64,000 nt of DNA from Novilysobacter selenitireducens (GTDB lineage: Bacteria > Pseudomonadota > Gammaproteobacteria > Xanthomonadales > Xanthomonadaceae), in NCBI RefSeq assembly GCF_020026895.1, contig NZ_JAINZW010000003.1, positions 310,001 to 374,000 on the forward strand, written 5' to 3'. This document shows positions 50,904-59,535 of the stretch, one piece after another. Numbering within the stretch: the first letter of the stretch is position 1; the number at the start of each line of letters is the position of its first letter. A program made the translations under genes and the position numbers. A model generated the notes under the pieces. The model saw only the letters and a list, made by a program, of their open reading frames with translations, ran no database searches and was not told the DNA's origin.

Positions 50904-52331
50904 ATGACGATATTTGCCGCACGTACGGTCGCGCTGTCTTTCGCCCTGGCCCTGGGATGCCTGCCCGGCATGGCTCTGGGGCAGACGCTGGAGGACAACT
51001 ACGCTCGCCTGTGTTCCGATGCGGACCAGGCCGACGAGGCAACCTGTGCCGCGTTGCGAAAGGCGCTGCTGGACAAGTTGCAGGCAGCAGAAGCCGCCAC
51101 CCCACACCGCGCAGCGGCAACGGGTGTCCAGACATCCGCGCAGGCCACCCCCGCGGAGGCGGACCCGGCGCTTGTCGCCGAGTGGCGTCTCCGCTGGGGT
51201 CCGTTCGCCGACATGGTGGGCAAGCGCTGGATCACCAGCGTTGCAGGGCAGTCGCTTGATATCGCGAAGGCGATCGCCGGCGCCGGGACTTCGGCAGTCT
51301 ATGAGTGGGAGGTGCCCGGGGAGGTCATGGCCGTTTACCAGTACACAGGCTCGGAGCGGACGCTGTCGAGTCGCATCCGTTGGGATCAGACCACCGGTGG
51401 TTTGATTGAAGAGTCCACCGCAATGCCGGGGTACGACACCCACTACATCGTCGAGCTCGACGGTTCCCTGTCCTACACCATCTCCAATATGCCGGATGCC
51501 GCAGGAACGTACAGACGCTTGTCGGGGAACTCTGTTGAGCTCCGATTGGAGCGTGAACTGCCCACCGGCAAAGTCGTTCTGTCCTACGTCTACCGGGAGT
51601 TGACGCGCGAGGCGCTGGCAGAGCGGCAGATGGACGTCCAGAACCTGGTCGAGGCTGAGGCTCAAGCGCGCCAGGACGCCGCCCGCAGGCAGCAACAAGC
51701 GGAGCAGGACCGGGCCAATCGATGGAGCGCTGTAATGGGCGCGGTAAACGGTGCACTGGACGCGGGGCTTGAGGTGGCGCGCGCACAGGAAGCGCAGTCG
51801 CGCTACGAACTCGATTCGACGCTGGCCGACATCAACGCGCAGGCCCGCGCACAGCAGGCAGCACAGACTCAGGCCAGTGCCATGCGTTCCGGCACAGGCT
51901 ACACGGCGCAGCCCGTCGCACCGCCGGTGTCCACGCCGCCGGCCACCTCCACCTACACCGCCGTCCCGGGCCCGGGCACGGGTTCGTGGGCCAGCGCAGG
52001 GCAGGGCAGTTCCGTGGGTGGCGCCAGTTCGATGGGAACCTCCGGCAGCGCCTCGACTCGTGATGACGCGTCCATGTGTGTCTCCCCGCCGGTCACCAGC
52101 ACCCACACGTGCGCCGACCTCAGTGGCTACAAGGCGATGTTGTCCAACACCTGCGCCGTGCCGGTGGACGTGCGCGTCTGCTTCATGACCGACGGGGGGT
52201 GGAACTGCCAGTCCAACTACGGCCTGGCGCCAGAGGCCATCTGGGAGCCGGGCTGGTGCCATGCCAACACGGGCGAGGTGTTCCATGCGGTCCGCTACAG
52301 CGACAGCAACGAGCCGCTGGCATCCCCCTAG
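50904..52331 (+). CDS. Secreted modular protein, paralogue 2 of 3
   Basis: 475 residues. Signal peptide FALALGCLPGMALGQ, then TLEDNYARLCSDADQADEATC, a beta domain opening RWGPFADMVGKRW, a Gln/Arg-rich helix (RQDAARRQQQAEQDRANRW), and the shared C-terminal half. At DNA level the first part of that half matches copy 3 and the second part matches copy 1 (see findings). I start at ATG 50904, the first with a signal peptide. Function unknown. Confidence 0.82.
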   Translation: MTIFAARTVALSFALALGCLPGMALGQTLEDNYARLCSDADQADEATCAALRKALLDKLQAAEAATPHRAAATGVQTSAQATPAEADPALVAEWRLRWGPFADMVGKRWITSVAGQSLDIAKAIAGAGTSAVYEWEVPGEVMAVYQYTGSERTLSSRIRWDQTTGGLIEESTAMPGYDTHYIVELDGSLSYTISNMPDAAGTYRRLSGNSVELRLERELPTGKVVLSYVYRELTREALAERQMDVQNLVEAEAQARQDAARRQQQAEQDRANRWSAVMGAVNGALDAGLEVARAQEAQSRYELDSTLADINAQARAQQAAQTQASAMRSGTGYTAQPVAPPVSTPPATSTYTAVPGPGTGSWASAGQGSSVGGASSMGTSGSASTRDDASMCVSPPVTSTHTCADLSGYKAMLSNTCAVPVDVRVCFMTDGGWNCQSNYGLAPEAIWEPGWCHANTGEVFHAVRYSDSNEPLASP

Positions 52332-52372
52332 CCGCATTTGGAGATATCCTCCCCCGGCAAGATGGGGGGGAT

Positions 52373-53722
52373 ATGCGATACCTATATTTTGTTGCAGCAC
52401 TGGTTGCATCGGCGGGCGTGCAGCCCGTTGCCGCACAAACACTCGAAGAGGCGCACGCCGCCCTCTGTGAGCCCGGTAGACGAAGTGAAGCGTGCGACGC
52501 TCTGCAGCAGATGATTGCCGAACGGTCCGCCGGCACTTCGGAGTCATCCTCTGAGGAGCCCGCGCCAGAACTGATGCGGACCTGGGGACCTTTGGCGCGG
52601 CTCGTGGACACCGCTTGGGTACACGAGGGCCCAACCGGGATTGACATGCGCCATGCCTATACCTGGTCGCCGGACGGATCTTCGATCCGTCTGCAGGCCG
52701 GCATGCCGGCGTTCGCGGATGCAGACCGGACACTTGAATTCACTCCGGGCGATCAGCCGGGCGAACTCAAGGCGCACATCCGCGTGTCGGGATTCCAGGG
52801 TGACGCGGTATTCCGCTTCCAGGATGACAGGACGCTGCGCGCCGATCCCTACATATTGAGCAATGCCTCGGGTAGCCGCCTCCACTACAACGAAGAGATG
52901 ACCTTGGCCGCCGATGATGTCTATGTGGCGGGGCTGGCGTCGGTCTCATATCCCATGGCCCATCTTTCGATGTCGCCGCTGGCGCTGGACGTCCGCGACC
53001 GGTACGAAGCTGCCCAGCGCATGCGGGGAGCGGCCGCGACCATCGAGATGGAACGAAAGATCCAGGCTGACCTACGCGCCGAAGAAGACGCCAAGCGTGA
53101 GGCCCGCCGCCAGCGATGGTCGGCGGTGATGGGCGCAATGAGCGGCGCTCTCGATGCCGGTCTGGAAGTCGCGCGCGCACAGGAAGCGCAGTCGCGCTAC
53201 GAGCTCGATTCGACGCTGGCCGACATCAACGCGCAGGCCCGCGCACAGCAGGCAGCACAGACTCAGGCCAGTGCCATGCGTTCCGGTGCGGGCTACACGG
53301 CTGCACCTGCCGCATCCCCGGTATCCGCGCCGCAAGCCTCGACCACCTACACGCCTGTCCAAGGTCCGGGCACAGGTTCGTGGGCCAGCGCCGGACAGGG
53401 CAGCTCCGGCGGCGCAGACTCGCCAGCAGCGTCCGGCAGTACTTCAACCCGCGATGACGCGTCCATGTGCGTCTCCCCGCCCGTCACCAGCACCCACAAG
53501 TGCGCCGACCTCAGTGGCTACAAAGCGATGGTGTCCAACACCTGCGCGGTACCGGTCGACGTGCGCGTCTGCTTCATGACCGACGGCGGCTGGAACTGCC
53601 AGTCCAACTACGGGCTTGCGCCTGAAGCCACCTGGGAGCCCGGCTGGTGCCACGCCAACACCGGTGAGGTGTTCCACGCGGTGCGATACAGCGACAGCAA
53701 GGAGCCGCTGGCGTCGCCTTGA
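52373..53722 (+). CDS. Secreted modular protein, paralogue 3 of 3
   Basis: 449 residues from ATG 52373 (GGGGGG just upstream). Signal peptide YLYFVAALVASAGVQPVAA, then TLEEAHAALCEPGRRSEACDAL, a beta domain opening MRTWGPLARLVDTAW, a charged helix (EMERKIQADLRAEEDAKREAR) and the shared C-terminal half with the same six Cys. The N-terminal domain is more diverged from copies 1 and 2 than they are from each other, with somewhat lower GC. Function unknown. Confidence 0.82.
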   Translation: MRYLYFVAALVASAGVQPVAAQTLEEAHAALCEPGRRSEACDALQQMIAERSAGTSESSSEEPAPELMRTWGPLARLVDTAWVHEGPTGIDMRHAYTWSPDGSSIRLQAGMPAFADADRTLEFTPGDQPGELKAHIRVSGFQGDAVFRFQDDRTLRADPYILSNASGSRLHYNEEMTLAADDVYVAGLASVSYPMAHLSMSPLALDVRDRYEAAQRMRGAAATIEMERKIQADLRAEEDAKREARRQRWSAVMGAMSGALDAGLEVARAQEAQSRYELDSTLADINAQARAQQAAQTQASAMRSGAGYTAAPAASPVSAPQASTTYTPVQGPGTGSWASAGQGSSGGADSPAASGSTSTRDDASMCVSPPVTSTHKCADLSGYKAMVSNTCAVPVDVRVCFMTDGGWNCQSNYGLAPEATWEPGWCHANTGEVFHAVRYSDSKEPLASP

Positions 53723-54269
53723 CGCAATGCAGGAACGGCTTCAGCCGCAACCACGACATCCCAAGCCCAAGCGCCGGCGAACCCCACACCCCCGTTCGCA
53801 TGCGTTAGCTCCGTCGCGAAGCACATAGCGACGTTGCACCACATGCCACCGCCGCCGTTCCAACTGTCACCACCGGAACCACAAGGCGCAGCCGCGCCGC
53901 TGCAACCCGCATCGCCCCCGGAAAATCCGCCGGCGACGCCGCATTAACCGCCGTGCGAGCCGCATAACACGGCAGCGCTGCCGCCCGAAGTGCCACCACC
54001 CGCGCCACAACCCGCACCGCCGCCGAAAAAAGCACCACCGCCCGCGCACCAACCGCCACGCATGCCCCAAAAAGCGGCAACGCTGCCACTCAAAGCGCCA
54101 TGCACGCCGCTCAAAGCCCCATCGATGGCGCAACGTGCACCACCGCTGCCACGCCAACCGGCACCACAGCCGCTTTTTTCGCCAACGCTGCCACTTAAAG
54201 GCACACCCGCGCCGCCATCGCCACCATCCCCGCGAAGGCGAACAGCCACGGACACGCAACCCCGCCCAA
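53723..54269. repeat. Non-coding region with one decayed REP and a degenerate ~105-bp repeat
   Basis: A decayed type A REP lies at 53729-53750. From ~53830 to 54240 the plus strand is rich in C and A. Units starting near 53968, 54075 and 54180 share GCNACGCTGCCACTNAAAG-like cores, suggesting a decayed tandem repeat of ~105 bp. Frames on both strands are open only because of composition; their products are low complexity. I call no gene. Confidence 0.5.
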
Positions 54270-54303
54270 GCGAAAAACAAAAAGGCCGCCCGAAGGCGGC
54301 CTC
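54270..54303 (-). terminator. Rho-independent terminator, minus strand
   Basis: AGGCCGCC and GGCGGCCT pair around CGAA; on the minus strand the stem is followed by TTTTTGTTTTT. It ends the transcript of the gene at 54345-54815. Confidence 0.88.
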
Positions 54304-54344
54304 TCGCAGAACCCCGGCACGCACACCGCCTGCCGCTTAACCCC

Positions 54345-54815
54345 TCACGCCGCGGCCGGCGTCTCCTCCCCGCGCGGCCCCTTGGCGAAGCGCGTGCCCA
54401 GCTCCTTGCGCAAGCCTTCCAGGCCCTGGTTGCGGCCCGACACCTTCAACAGCGCGTAGCCGTCCAGCGCGCAACGCATGATGTCGCTGCCCAGTGCCGT
54501 CTCGCTGTCGGCGCCGCGCTCGGCCAGGCGCTGCAGCCGCTGCAGGCGCGGGCGCAGCTTGTCCAGCGCCACCAGGTCTGCCTGTGCCTCGGCCAGTTTC
54601 AGGCTGGGCGGCACCACCTGCGGGTTCTGCGACAGCACGCTCAGCGTCTGCCGGCAGAACGCCTCGGACTTGTCGCCCATGCGCGCCAGCTTGCGGCGCT
54701 GCTCGGCGGACATCGCAATCAGGTCCACCAGTTGCGCTTCAAGGTCCGTCAACGCCTGGTCCACCGCCTCCAGCTGCGCGTCGGTCAGGGTCAGGTTGAT
54801 CATGTTCTGGCTCAC
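54345..54815 (-). CDS. Conserved helical protein of unknown function
   Basis: 156 residues from a GTG with GGGAGA seven bases upstream (an ATG follows four codons in). Soluble and helical: NLTLTDAQLEAVDQALTDLE, LIAMSAEQRRKLARMGDKSE, CRQTLSVLSQNPQVVPPSL, LDKLRPRLQRLQRLAER. The pattern is that of a known but uncharacterised bacterial protein family; I cannot assign a role. Monocistronic with its own terminator. Confidence 0.7.
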   Translation of the reverse strand: MSQNMINLTLTDAQLEAVDQALTDLEAQLVDLIAMSAEQRRKLARMGDKSEAFCRQTLSVLSQNPQVVPPSLKLAEAQADLVALDKLRPRLQRLQRLAERGADSETALGSDIMRCALDGYALLKVSGRNQGLEGLRKELGTRFAKGPRGEETPAAA

Positions 54816-55033
54816 TGCAATCTCCCTTGCATTCCATGTGAGGCGCCGGGGCCGGCCCGCGTCGCGTGCCTGCAAGTCCACCGGCGCCGCTCCAGTGCCA
54901 TCCCCGCGGCGCGGGGTGCGGCGTGGCCGGCAGGGCCGGCGGCTGGAGCGGGGCGGAGTGTGCGGGTCGGGCCACAGGCTGTATGTAGGGAAAGTCTGAT
55001 TGTCCGGAAGGGAAACAGTCCGCTGGCGGACTC

Positions 55034-56008
55034 TTAGATTCGAGAGATCCGTTCCTGGTGGCACAGCGCCCAATCGTGAAGCCGCTTCGCGGCATACAGT
55101 CCGCGCCTTATGGCGTCTAGTTGCTCCGCCGCGGGAGCAGTCCGATCAAGGCGCGGAGCCTCAAGTCGCACGGCAGCGGACTTCCCGGCAGATGCGACCC
55201 GCATGTCAGCCGCCAGTACTTCGCCAAGGTGTGCTTCCACTTCGGCGAGGCGAGCCCCACGACCTCGCAGATGCAAGTCGACGATGCCGCGACCCGTCTT
55301 GTGCGCTATGTCGGCACCGATCGCAGTAAGAGGGGGCGTCTTGAAATAGACCCGCCCGGAGCCACCAGGTCGTTGGCGGGGCGGGCGCATTCCAAGTTCG
55401 GGATAGCTGGCGACGGCCAAGTCCCAATACGCGCGGAAGAACTCGGTTACTCCGCTATCGACATCCGGCTGATATCCAAGCACCGCTTTGTCGATACCTG
55501 ACTGTAGTAAGGAGCGCTTGTAATAGCGTCGAACGCCAAGCTCCGCAGCGTCGTTGTCGAACCACTGCATCAAAGCTTCATAGGACACCCGGCATTCGAA
55601 CCCCTTGGTCTCACCGCTACTTGCGAAATAGCGATCCGGCGCGACGATCACCGACACAACGCGTTCGCACCGATTCTTGCTTAGATAGTCTCGGCCGCGA
55701 AGGTGATAGCGCTCGGCCTGAAGGGGCTGCAGACCGGCGCCGATCTTGTTCTCGATCAACAACACGGTGCGCCCTGTGCCACACACCATGTGCACTTCGA
55801 GATCGGATTCTCCGGTGCTGTGCGTAATCGAGCGGCCTGCCTCCACGACGGTCCCCAAGGCGTCGTCTTTAACGCCGGCCGCCTGGCCAAACCAGAGCCC
55901 GAACGCGGGTGAGGAGAGGAACTCCTCAAGCAGCAGCAGGTCGATGTCGCATTCGCAAACACCTGCGATTCGCGGTCGAGTCAGAGAGGGGGGAGGGTCG
56001 TCGGCCAT
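55034..56008 (-). CDS. PD-(D/E)XK nuclease superfamily protein
   Basis: 324 residues. The nuclease core is GESDLEVHMVC followed by VLLIENKIGAG, giving the D/E...ExK pattern of the PDDEXK_4 family, and QAERYHLRGRDYL, the following conserved helix. The N-terminus DIDLLLLEEFLSSPAFGLWF is also typical. The C-terminal half (~200-320) is a separate alpha/beta region. Members often lie in defence or mobile islands; biochemical role not established. Divergent from a methyltransferase-like fragment; codon use is less GC-biased than in housekeeping neighbours. Confidence 0.85.
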   Translation of the reverse strand: MADDPPPSLTRPRIAGVCECDIDLLLLEEFLSSPAFGLWFGQAAGVKDDALGTVVEAGRSITHSTGESDLEVHMVCGTGRTVLLIENKIGAGLQPLQAERYHLRGRDYLSKNRCERVVSVIVAPDRYFASSGETKGFECRVSYEALMQWFDNDAAELGVRRYYKRSLLQSGIDKAVLGYQPDVDSGVTEFFRAYWDLAVASYPELGMRPPRQRPGGSGRVYFKTPPLTAIGADIAHKTGRGIVDLHLRGRGARLAEVEAHLGEVLAADMRVASAGKSAAVRLEAPRLDRTAPAAEQLDAIRRGLYAAKRLHDWALCHQERISRI

Positions 56009-56122
56009 GCGCGAAGCCTACCGGGAGGACGCGGCCGGGGCAGCTGTCTGGTCGAAGGTCGCGACCGCGTCCTGTCGTATCCTCCCGCCTGATCACGAGA
56101 TCGCAGGGAAGGGGACCCGCAC

Positions 56123-56299
56123 GTGGCCGACGCCGACATGCCTGATGGCAATGCTATCGACGCCTTCATCCGCAAATGGGAAGGCATCACGGCCTCCGAG
56201 CTGTCCACGTCGCAATCGTTCCTGATCGAGTTGCTCGAAATGCTCATTGCCCTGGGTCGGGCAGAGCGAATGGACAGTGAGGCTTATCGCGGCGTCTGA
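56123..56299 (+). pseudogene. Fragment resembling the N-terminus of a DNA methyltransferase
   Basis: A 58-residue frame from a GTG preceded by GGGA. IDAFIRKWEGITASELSTSQ followed by SFLIELLEML matches, from memory, the opening segment of large class I SAM-dependent DNA methyltransferases of the type IIG/MmeI kind (FIxxWxG...SExxxxQxFLxxL). The frame ends at once, and no methylase motifs follow, so it appears to be a remnant. It may instead be a small intact protein. Confidence 0.45.
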
Positions 56300-56380
56300 T
56301 CGATCCGCGACCGGCCTCAATTGATCGGATCAAGTGCCCCGTAGTTTTCTTCAGCACCAAGCAAATTTCAGGACATGTAG

Positions 56381-57463
56381 ATGCCAGTCAAGCACGCTAT
56401 CTGGACAGTAGATGCATCACCGCAGCCGTTGTCGATAACACGACTGCCGAGTGAGGCGTTCTTGGAAGAGATGATCATCAATCGCCCCGATATTCTCTCG
56501 GGCGAGTGGATGCTGATCGGACAACAGGTCCACACCGGTTTCGGTGGCCGCATCGACCTGCTGGCCATCGCACCGGATGCCTCCTTGATCCTTATCGAAC
56601 TGAAACGCGACCGCACACCACGCGAGTGCGTTGCGCAGGCGCTTGACTATGCCGCGTGGGTTGACCAGCTGACGCCTGAGCGAATCGCCCAGATCTACCA
56701 GCGCTTCAGCGGAGGCTTGGACCTTTCCCAAGCCTTCAAGAGTCGCTTTGGTGAAGAGCTGGACGAGGAGGCACTGAATGGCTCTCACCAGATCATTCTT
56801 GTAGCTGCAGCCCTCGACGATTCAACAGAGCGCATCATCGGCTACCTCAACGCACGCGACATCGCGATCAACGTGATCTTCTTCCAAGTGTTCCAGAGCG
56901 GACAGCAGCAACTGCTCAGCCGCGCGTGGTTGATAGATCCGGGTGAAACACAGGTCAACGTTGCAAGTAGTGTCAGTCGTTCGGGTGAAAAGGAGCCATG
57001 GAACGGGGAGTTCTACGTGTCCTACGGCCACCGCTCCTGGGAGGACGCGCGTCGTTACGGGTTCATCAGCGGAGGTGGCGGGAGCTGGTACAGCCAGACC
57101 CTGAGAGTCCTGTCGCCGGGCGACCGAGTGTGGGTCAAGATTCCCAAGACTGGCTACGTGGGCGTCGGCGTTGTGGCCGAGGAGGCCCAAGCGATCGATG
57201 ACTTCATGGTTGACGCCCCGGCTGGCCGCAAGCGGTTCCTTGAGCTTGCAAGCGACCCCGGCAGATACAACCTGTTCGCTGACGACCCTGAGAAAGCCGA
57301 GTACATGGTCAGAGTGGACTGGTCCCAGACGGTTCCGGAAGAGAAGGCGTTTAACGAGATTGGCCTCTTCGGCAATCAGAACACCGTCTGTCAGCCGACC
57401 ACGCCGAAGTGGCGGCACACCGTGGAGCGTTTGAAGACGGTTTTTGAAAAGTGGAACGGGTGA
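56381..57463 (+). CDS. NucS-like PD-(D/E)XK nuclease domain protein with C-terminal PUA-like region
   Basis: 360 residues. The N-terminal domain has the NucS/DUF91-type nuclease pattern: SEAFLEEMIINRPDIL, GGRIDLLAIAPD, LILIELKRDRTP and VAQALDYAAWV, supplying the Asp, the ELK pair and the downstream Gln. From ~205 on, a second domain (GEFYVSYGHRSWEDARRYG, LSPGDRVWVKIPKTGYVGVG) resembles EVE/PUA-like beta barrels that bind modified bases. Probable nucleic-acid sensing and cleavage; inference. Its stop overlaps the next gene's GTG start, so the two form a pair. Confidence 0.8.
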   Translation: MPVKHAIWTVDASPQPLSITRLPSEAFLEEMIINRPDILSGEWMLIGQQVHTGFGGRIDLLAIAPDASLILIELKRDRTPRECVAQALDYAAWVDQLTPERIAQIYQRFSGGLDLSQAFKSRFGEELDEEALNGSHQIILVAAALDDSTERIIGYLNARDIAINVIFFQVFQSGQQQLLSRAWLIDPGETQVNVASSVSRSGEKEPWNGEFYVSYGHRSWEDARRYGFISGGGGSWYSQTLRVLSPGDRVWVKIPKTGYVGVGVVAEEAQAIDDFMVDAPAGRKRFLELASDPGRYNLFADDPEKAEYMVRVDWSQTVPEEKAFNEIGLFGNQNTVCQPTTPKWRHTVERLKTVFEKWNG

Positions 57464-58050
57464 CTGCAGTTCAGCCACCCGGTAGCGATCTTTCGTCAGC
57501 CCGGACGCGGGTCATGGCGCATGTGGGCCGGAACGTCATGTCGCTGCAGCTGCTGGAACAGGGCCTCAAGCATCTGCTGCCGCTCGTTGATCTCGAAGGC
57601 GCGCCTGACGCGTTGTCCAACCTCAAACAACGCGCAGACAAGGTCTCGCTCAAGACGTTGGGGGCGCTCGGGGGCCGTTTCCTCGAGAACGTCACAACGA
57701 GTCCAGACCTGGATGCTGAGTTGGACCAGCTCATTAAGGAGCGGAACCAGTTGGTGCATCACTTCCACAGCTGTGGTCTGTATGACCTTTCTTCCATAGA
57801 AGGGTGCGAGGCGGCGGCGCGACGCCTTGAGGCGCAGCACCATAAGGTTAGGCGTTTGATGCAAGTGGTCGATCTTCTCCTGCACGCGGCGTTCGAAGCA
57901 GCGTGCGAAACCACGTTTGCTGGGACTCCGGAGTACGTTGAATTTCGTGCGCTTTGTGATGAGTTCGCCAGCAGTCGCGGTGTCTTAAGGCACTCCACGA
58001 GCAAGACGGGCGACGACGTCGTTGAGACGTGGCTTATCCGTGCCGATTGA
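57460..58050 (+). CDS. HEPN-like helical protein paired with the NucS-like gene
   Basis: 196 residues from GTG 57460, which overlaps the upstream stop as GTGA. Mostly alpha-helical. LIKERNQLVHHFHSCGLYDL carries an RxxxxH pattern (R-N-Q-L-V-H) as in HEPN-type RNases and HEPN-like accessory proteins. The N-terminal MAHVGRNVMSLQLLEQGLKHLL is also typical of such bundles. No known family assigned. Tight coupling suggests it works with the nuclease, for example as effector or partner. Confidence 0.6.
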   Translation: MTAVQPPGSDLSSARTRVMAHVGRNVMSLQLLEQGLKHLLPLVDLEGAPDALSNLKQRADKVSLKTLGALGGRFLENVTTSPDLDAELDQLIKERNQLVHHFHSCGLYDLSSIEGCEAAARRLEAQHHKVRRLMQVVDLLLHAAFEAACETTFAGTPEYVEFRALCDEFASSRGVLRHSTSKTGDDVVETWLIRAD

Positions 58051-58132
58051 TGAGCCGGTCGGCGGGCTCGGACACGCGGGTTCCACGCACTACCGTCCAC
58101 AGTAGCGGCCCCACCACCACCGGACCTGCGCC

Positions 58133-58738
58133 ATGGGCGACTGGATCACCGACACCATCACCCGCATGGGCGAGCTGGGCGTCTTCCTGCTGACGTTGCT
58201 GGAGACGGTGTTCCCGCCGATCCCCTCGGAGCTGGTGATGCCGCTGGCCGGGTACATCGCCTCGCGCGGGGGCATGTCGCTGTGGGGCGCGGTGCTGGCG
58301 GGCACGCTGGGCGCGCTGCTGGGTGCGCTGCTGCTGTACTGGGTGGGGCGCAAGCTGGGTGAGGAGCGCTTGATGGACTTTGCCGACCGGCACGGGCGCT
58401 GGCTGACGCTGTCGCGGCATGACATCGAGCGGGCGTCGCAGTGGTTCGCCAAGCACGGGGGCTGGGCGGTGTTCGTCTGCCGGTTGATCCCGGGGCTGCG
58501 GTCGCTGATTTCGATCCCGGCGGGCATCCACGGGATGCCGCTGCTGCCGTTCGTGGCGGTCACGGCGCTGGGCAGCCTGGTGTGGACGGCGGTGCTGGTC
58601 TACCTGGGCTACGTGCTGGGGGCCAACTTCGAGCAGGTGGGCGAGTGGGTGGACCCGGTGTCGAAGGGCGTGCTGCTGGTGATTGCCATCTGGTACGTGT
58701 GGCGGGTGGTGACGCATAAGGGGGTTGTGCGGGGGTGA
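58133..58738 (+). CDS. DedA family membrane protein
   Basis: 201-residue VTT/DedA protein, a family linked to undecaprenyl-phosphate or phospholipid flipping. ETVFPPIPSELVMPLAGYIA and CRLIPGLRSLISIPAGIHGM are the signature re-entrant segments with the conserved Glu and Arg/Pro residues. Four or more hydrophobic segments; the C-terminal helix is WVDPVSKGVLLVIAIWYVWRVV. Standalone, followed by REPs. Confidence 0.95.
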   Translation: MGDWITDTITRMGELGVFLLTLLETVFPPIPSELVMPLAGYIASRGGMSLWGAVLAGTLGALLGALLLYWVGRKLGEERLMDFADRHGRWLTLSRHDIERASQWFAKHGGWAVFVCRLIPGLRSLISIPAGIHGMPLLPFVAVTALGSLVWTAVLVYLGYVLGANFEQVGEWVDPVSKGVLLVIAIWYVWRVVTHKGVVRG

Positions 58739-58769
58739 TGGGGTGGTTGCGCGGTGTGTGAGGTCTCGG

Positions 58770-58875
58770 TCGCGACTTACGTCGCTCCTACAAAGGCGGT
58801 GTGGGATTTGATCGCGGCTGAAGCCGCTCCTACAGAAGGCGTGGGGTATTGATCGCGGGTGAAGCCGCCCCTACG
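58770..58875. repeat. REP cluster (three units)
   Basis: Type B reverse 58770-58792, type A reverse 58812-58834 and a decayed A reverse 58852-58875, between dedA and the phasin-like gene. Confidence 0.88.
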
Positions 58876-58949
58876 GGGGCGGGCGGCTGTCACGTGGGGT
58901 TGCGGGTGGGGGGCGCAGAGTGGCGCACCTTTCGTTTGAGTTGACCCCG

Positions 58950-59330
58950 ATGGCCCGTCGCCGCACTGCCTCCACCCAGCGCCAGTTGACCGAGTTGTCC
59001 CACCGTGCGCCGGCGGTCGCCGCGCAGCGGTTGATGCGCCTGGCCGCCAGCGCGCATGCGCCCACGGCGGCCGACCAGCGCGAGGTGATGCGCATGGGCA
59101 CTGAGAAGTGGCAGGCGGCACAGGCCGGCGGGTTCGCGATGGCCGCCGCGATGATGGAGTGGCAGGCGCGCACGTGGGACGCGGCAATGCAGGCGATGTG
59201 GATGCCGTGGACGGCGGGGTCGATGTCGTGGGTGCCGGCGTGGTCGGACGTGGACCGGGTGATGGCCGCCGGGTTGCGGCCGACGAGCCGGACGGTGTCG
59301 GCGAATGCGCGGCGGTTGCGCGGGCGTTGA
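58950..59330 (+). CDS. Phasin-like protein
   Basis: 126 residues from ATG 58950; a GTG at 58920 would add ten residues. Helical and amphipathic, with MARRRTASTQRQLTELSHRAP at the start, a Met/Ala/Trp-rich centre (QAGGFAMAAAMMEWQARTWD) and a basic end (SANARRLRGR). This matches small Xanthomonad proteins annotated as polyhydroxyalkanoate granule-associated phasins. No PHA synthesis genes are in the window. Identification is tentative. Confidence 0.6.
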   Translation: MARRRTASTQRQLTELSHRAPAVAAQRLMRLAASAHAPTAADQREVMRMGTEKWQAAQAGGFAMAAAMMEWQARTWDAAMQAMWMPWTAGSMSWVPAWSDVDRVMAAGLRPTSRTVSANARRLRGR

Positions 59331-59374
59331 TCGGTGTCGCGTTTGGTTCAAGCCATCGTTCGGCGGGTGTGTTT

Positions 59375-59508
59375 GTAGGAGCGACGTGAGTCGCGACCTT
59401 GGACCCCGCGGGTCCGACGATTGGTGATCGCGGCTGAAGCCGCTCCTACAGGGGGCGTTGAGGGTCGAGCTCGGCCTGGTAGCAGTCGCGACTTACGTCG
59501 CTCCTACA
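59375..59508. repeat. REP cluster (three units)
   Basis: Type B forward 59375-59396, type A reverse 59427-59450 and type B reverse 59485-59508. Confidence 0.9.
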
Positions 59509-59535
59509 GGTGGGGGTGCGTGGCCACCGAAATAA

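Noticed and set aside
53867-54340. Open frames on both strands after the third paralogue
   Set aside because: Pro/Ala- or Arg/Trp-only low complexity, no ribosome site, no coding periodicity.
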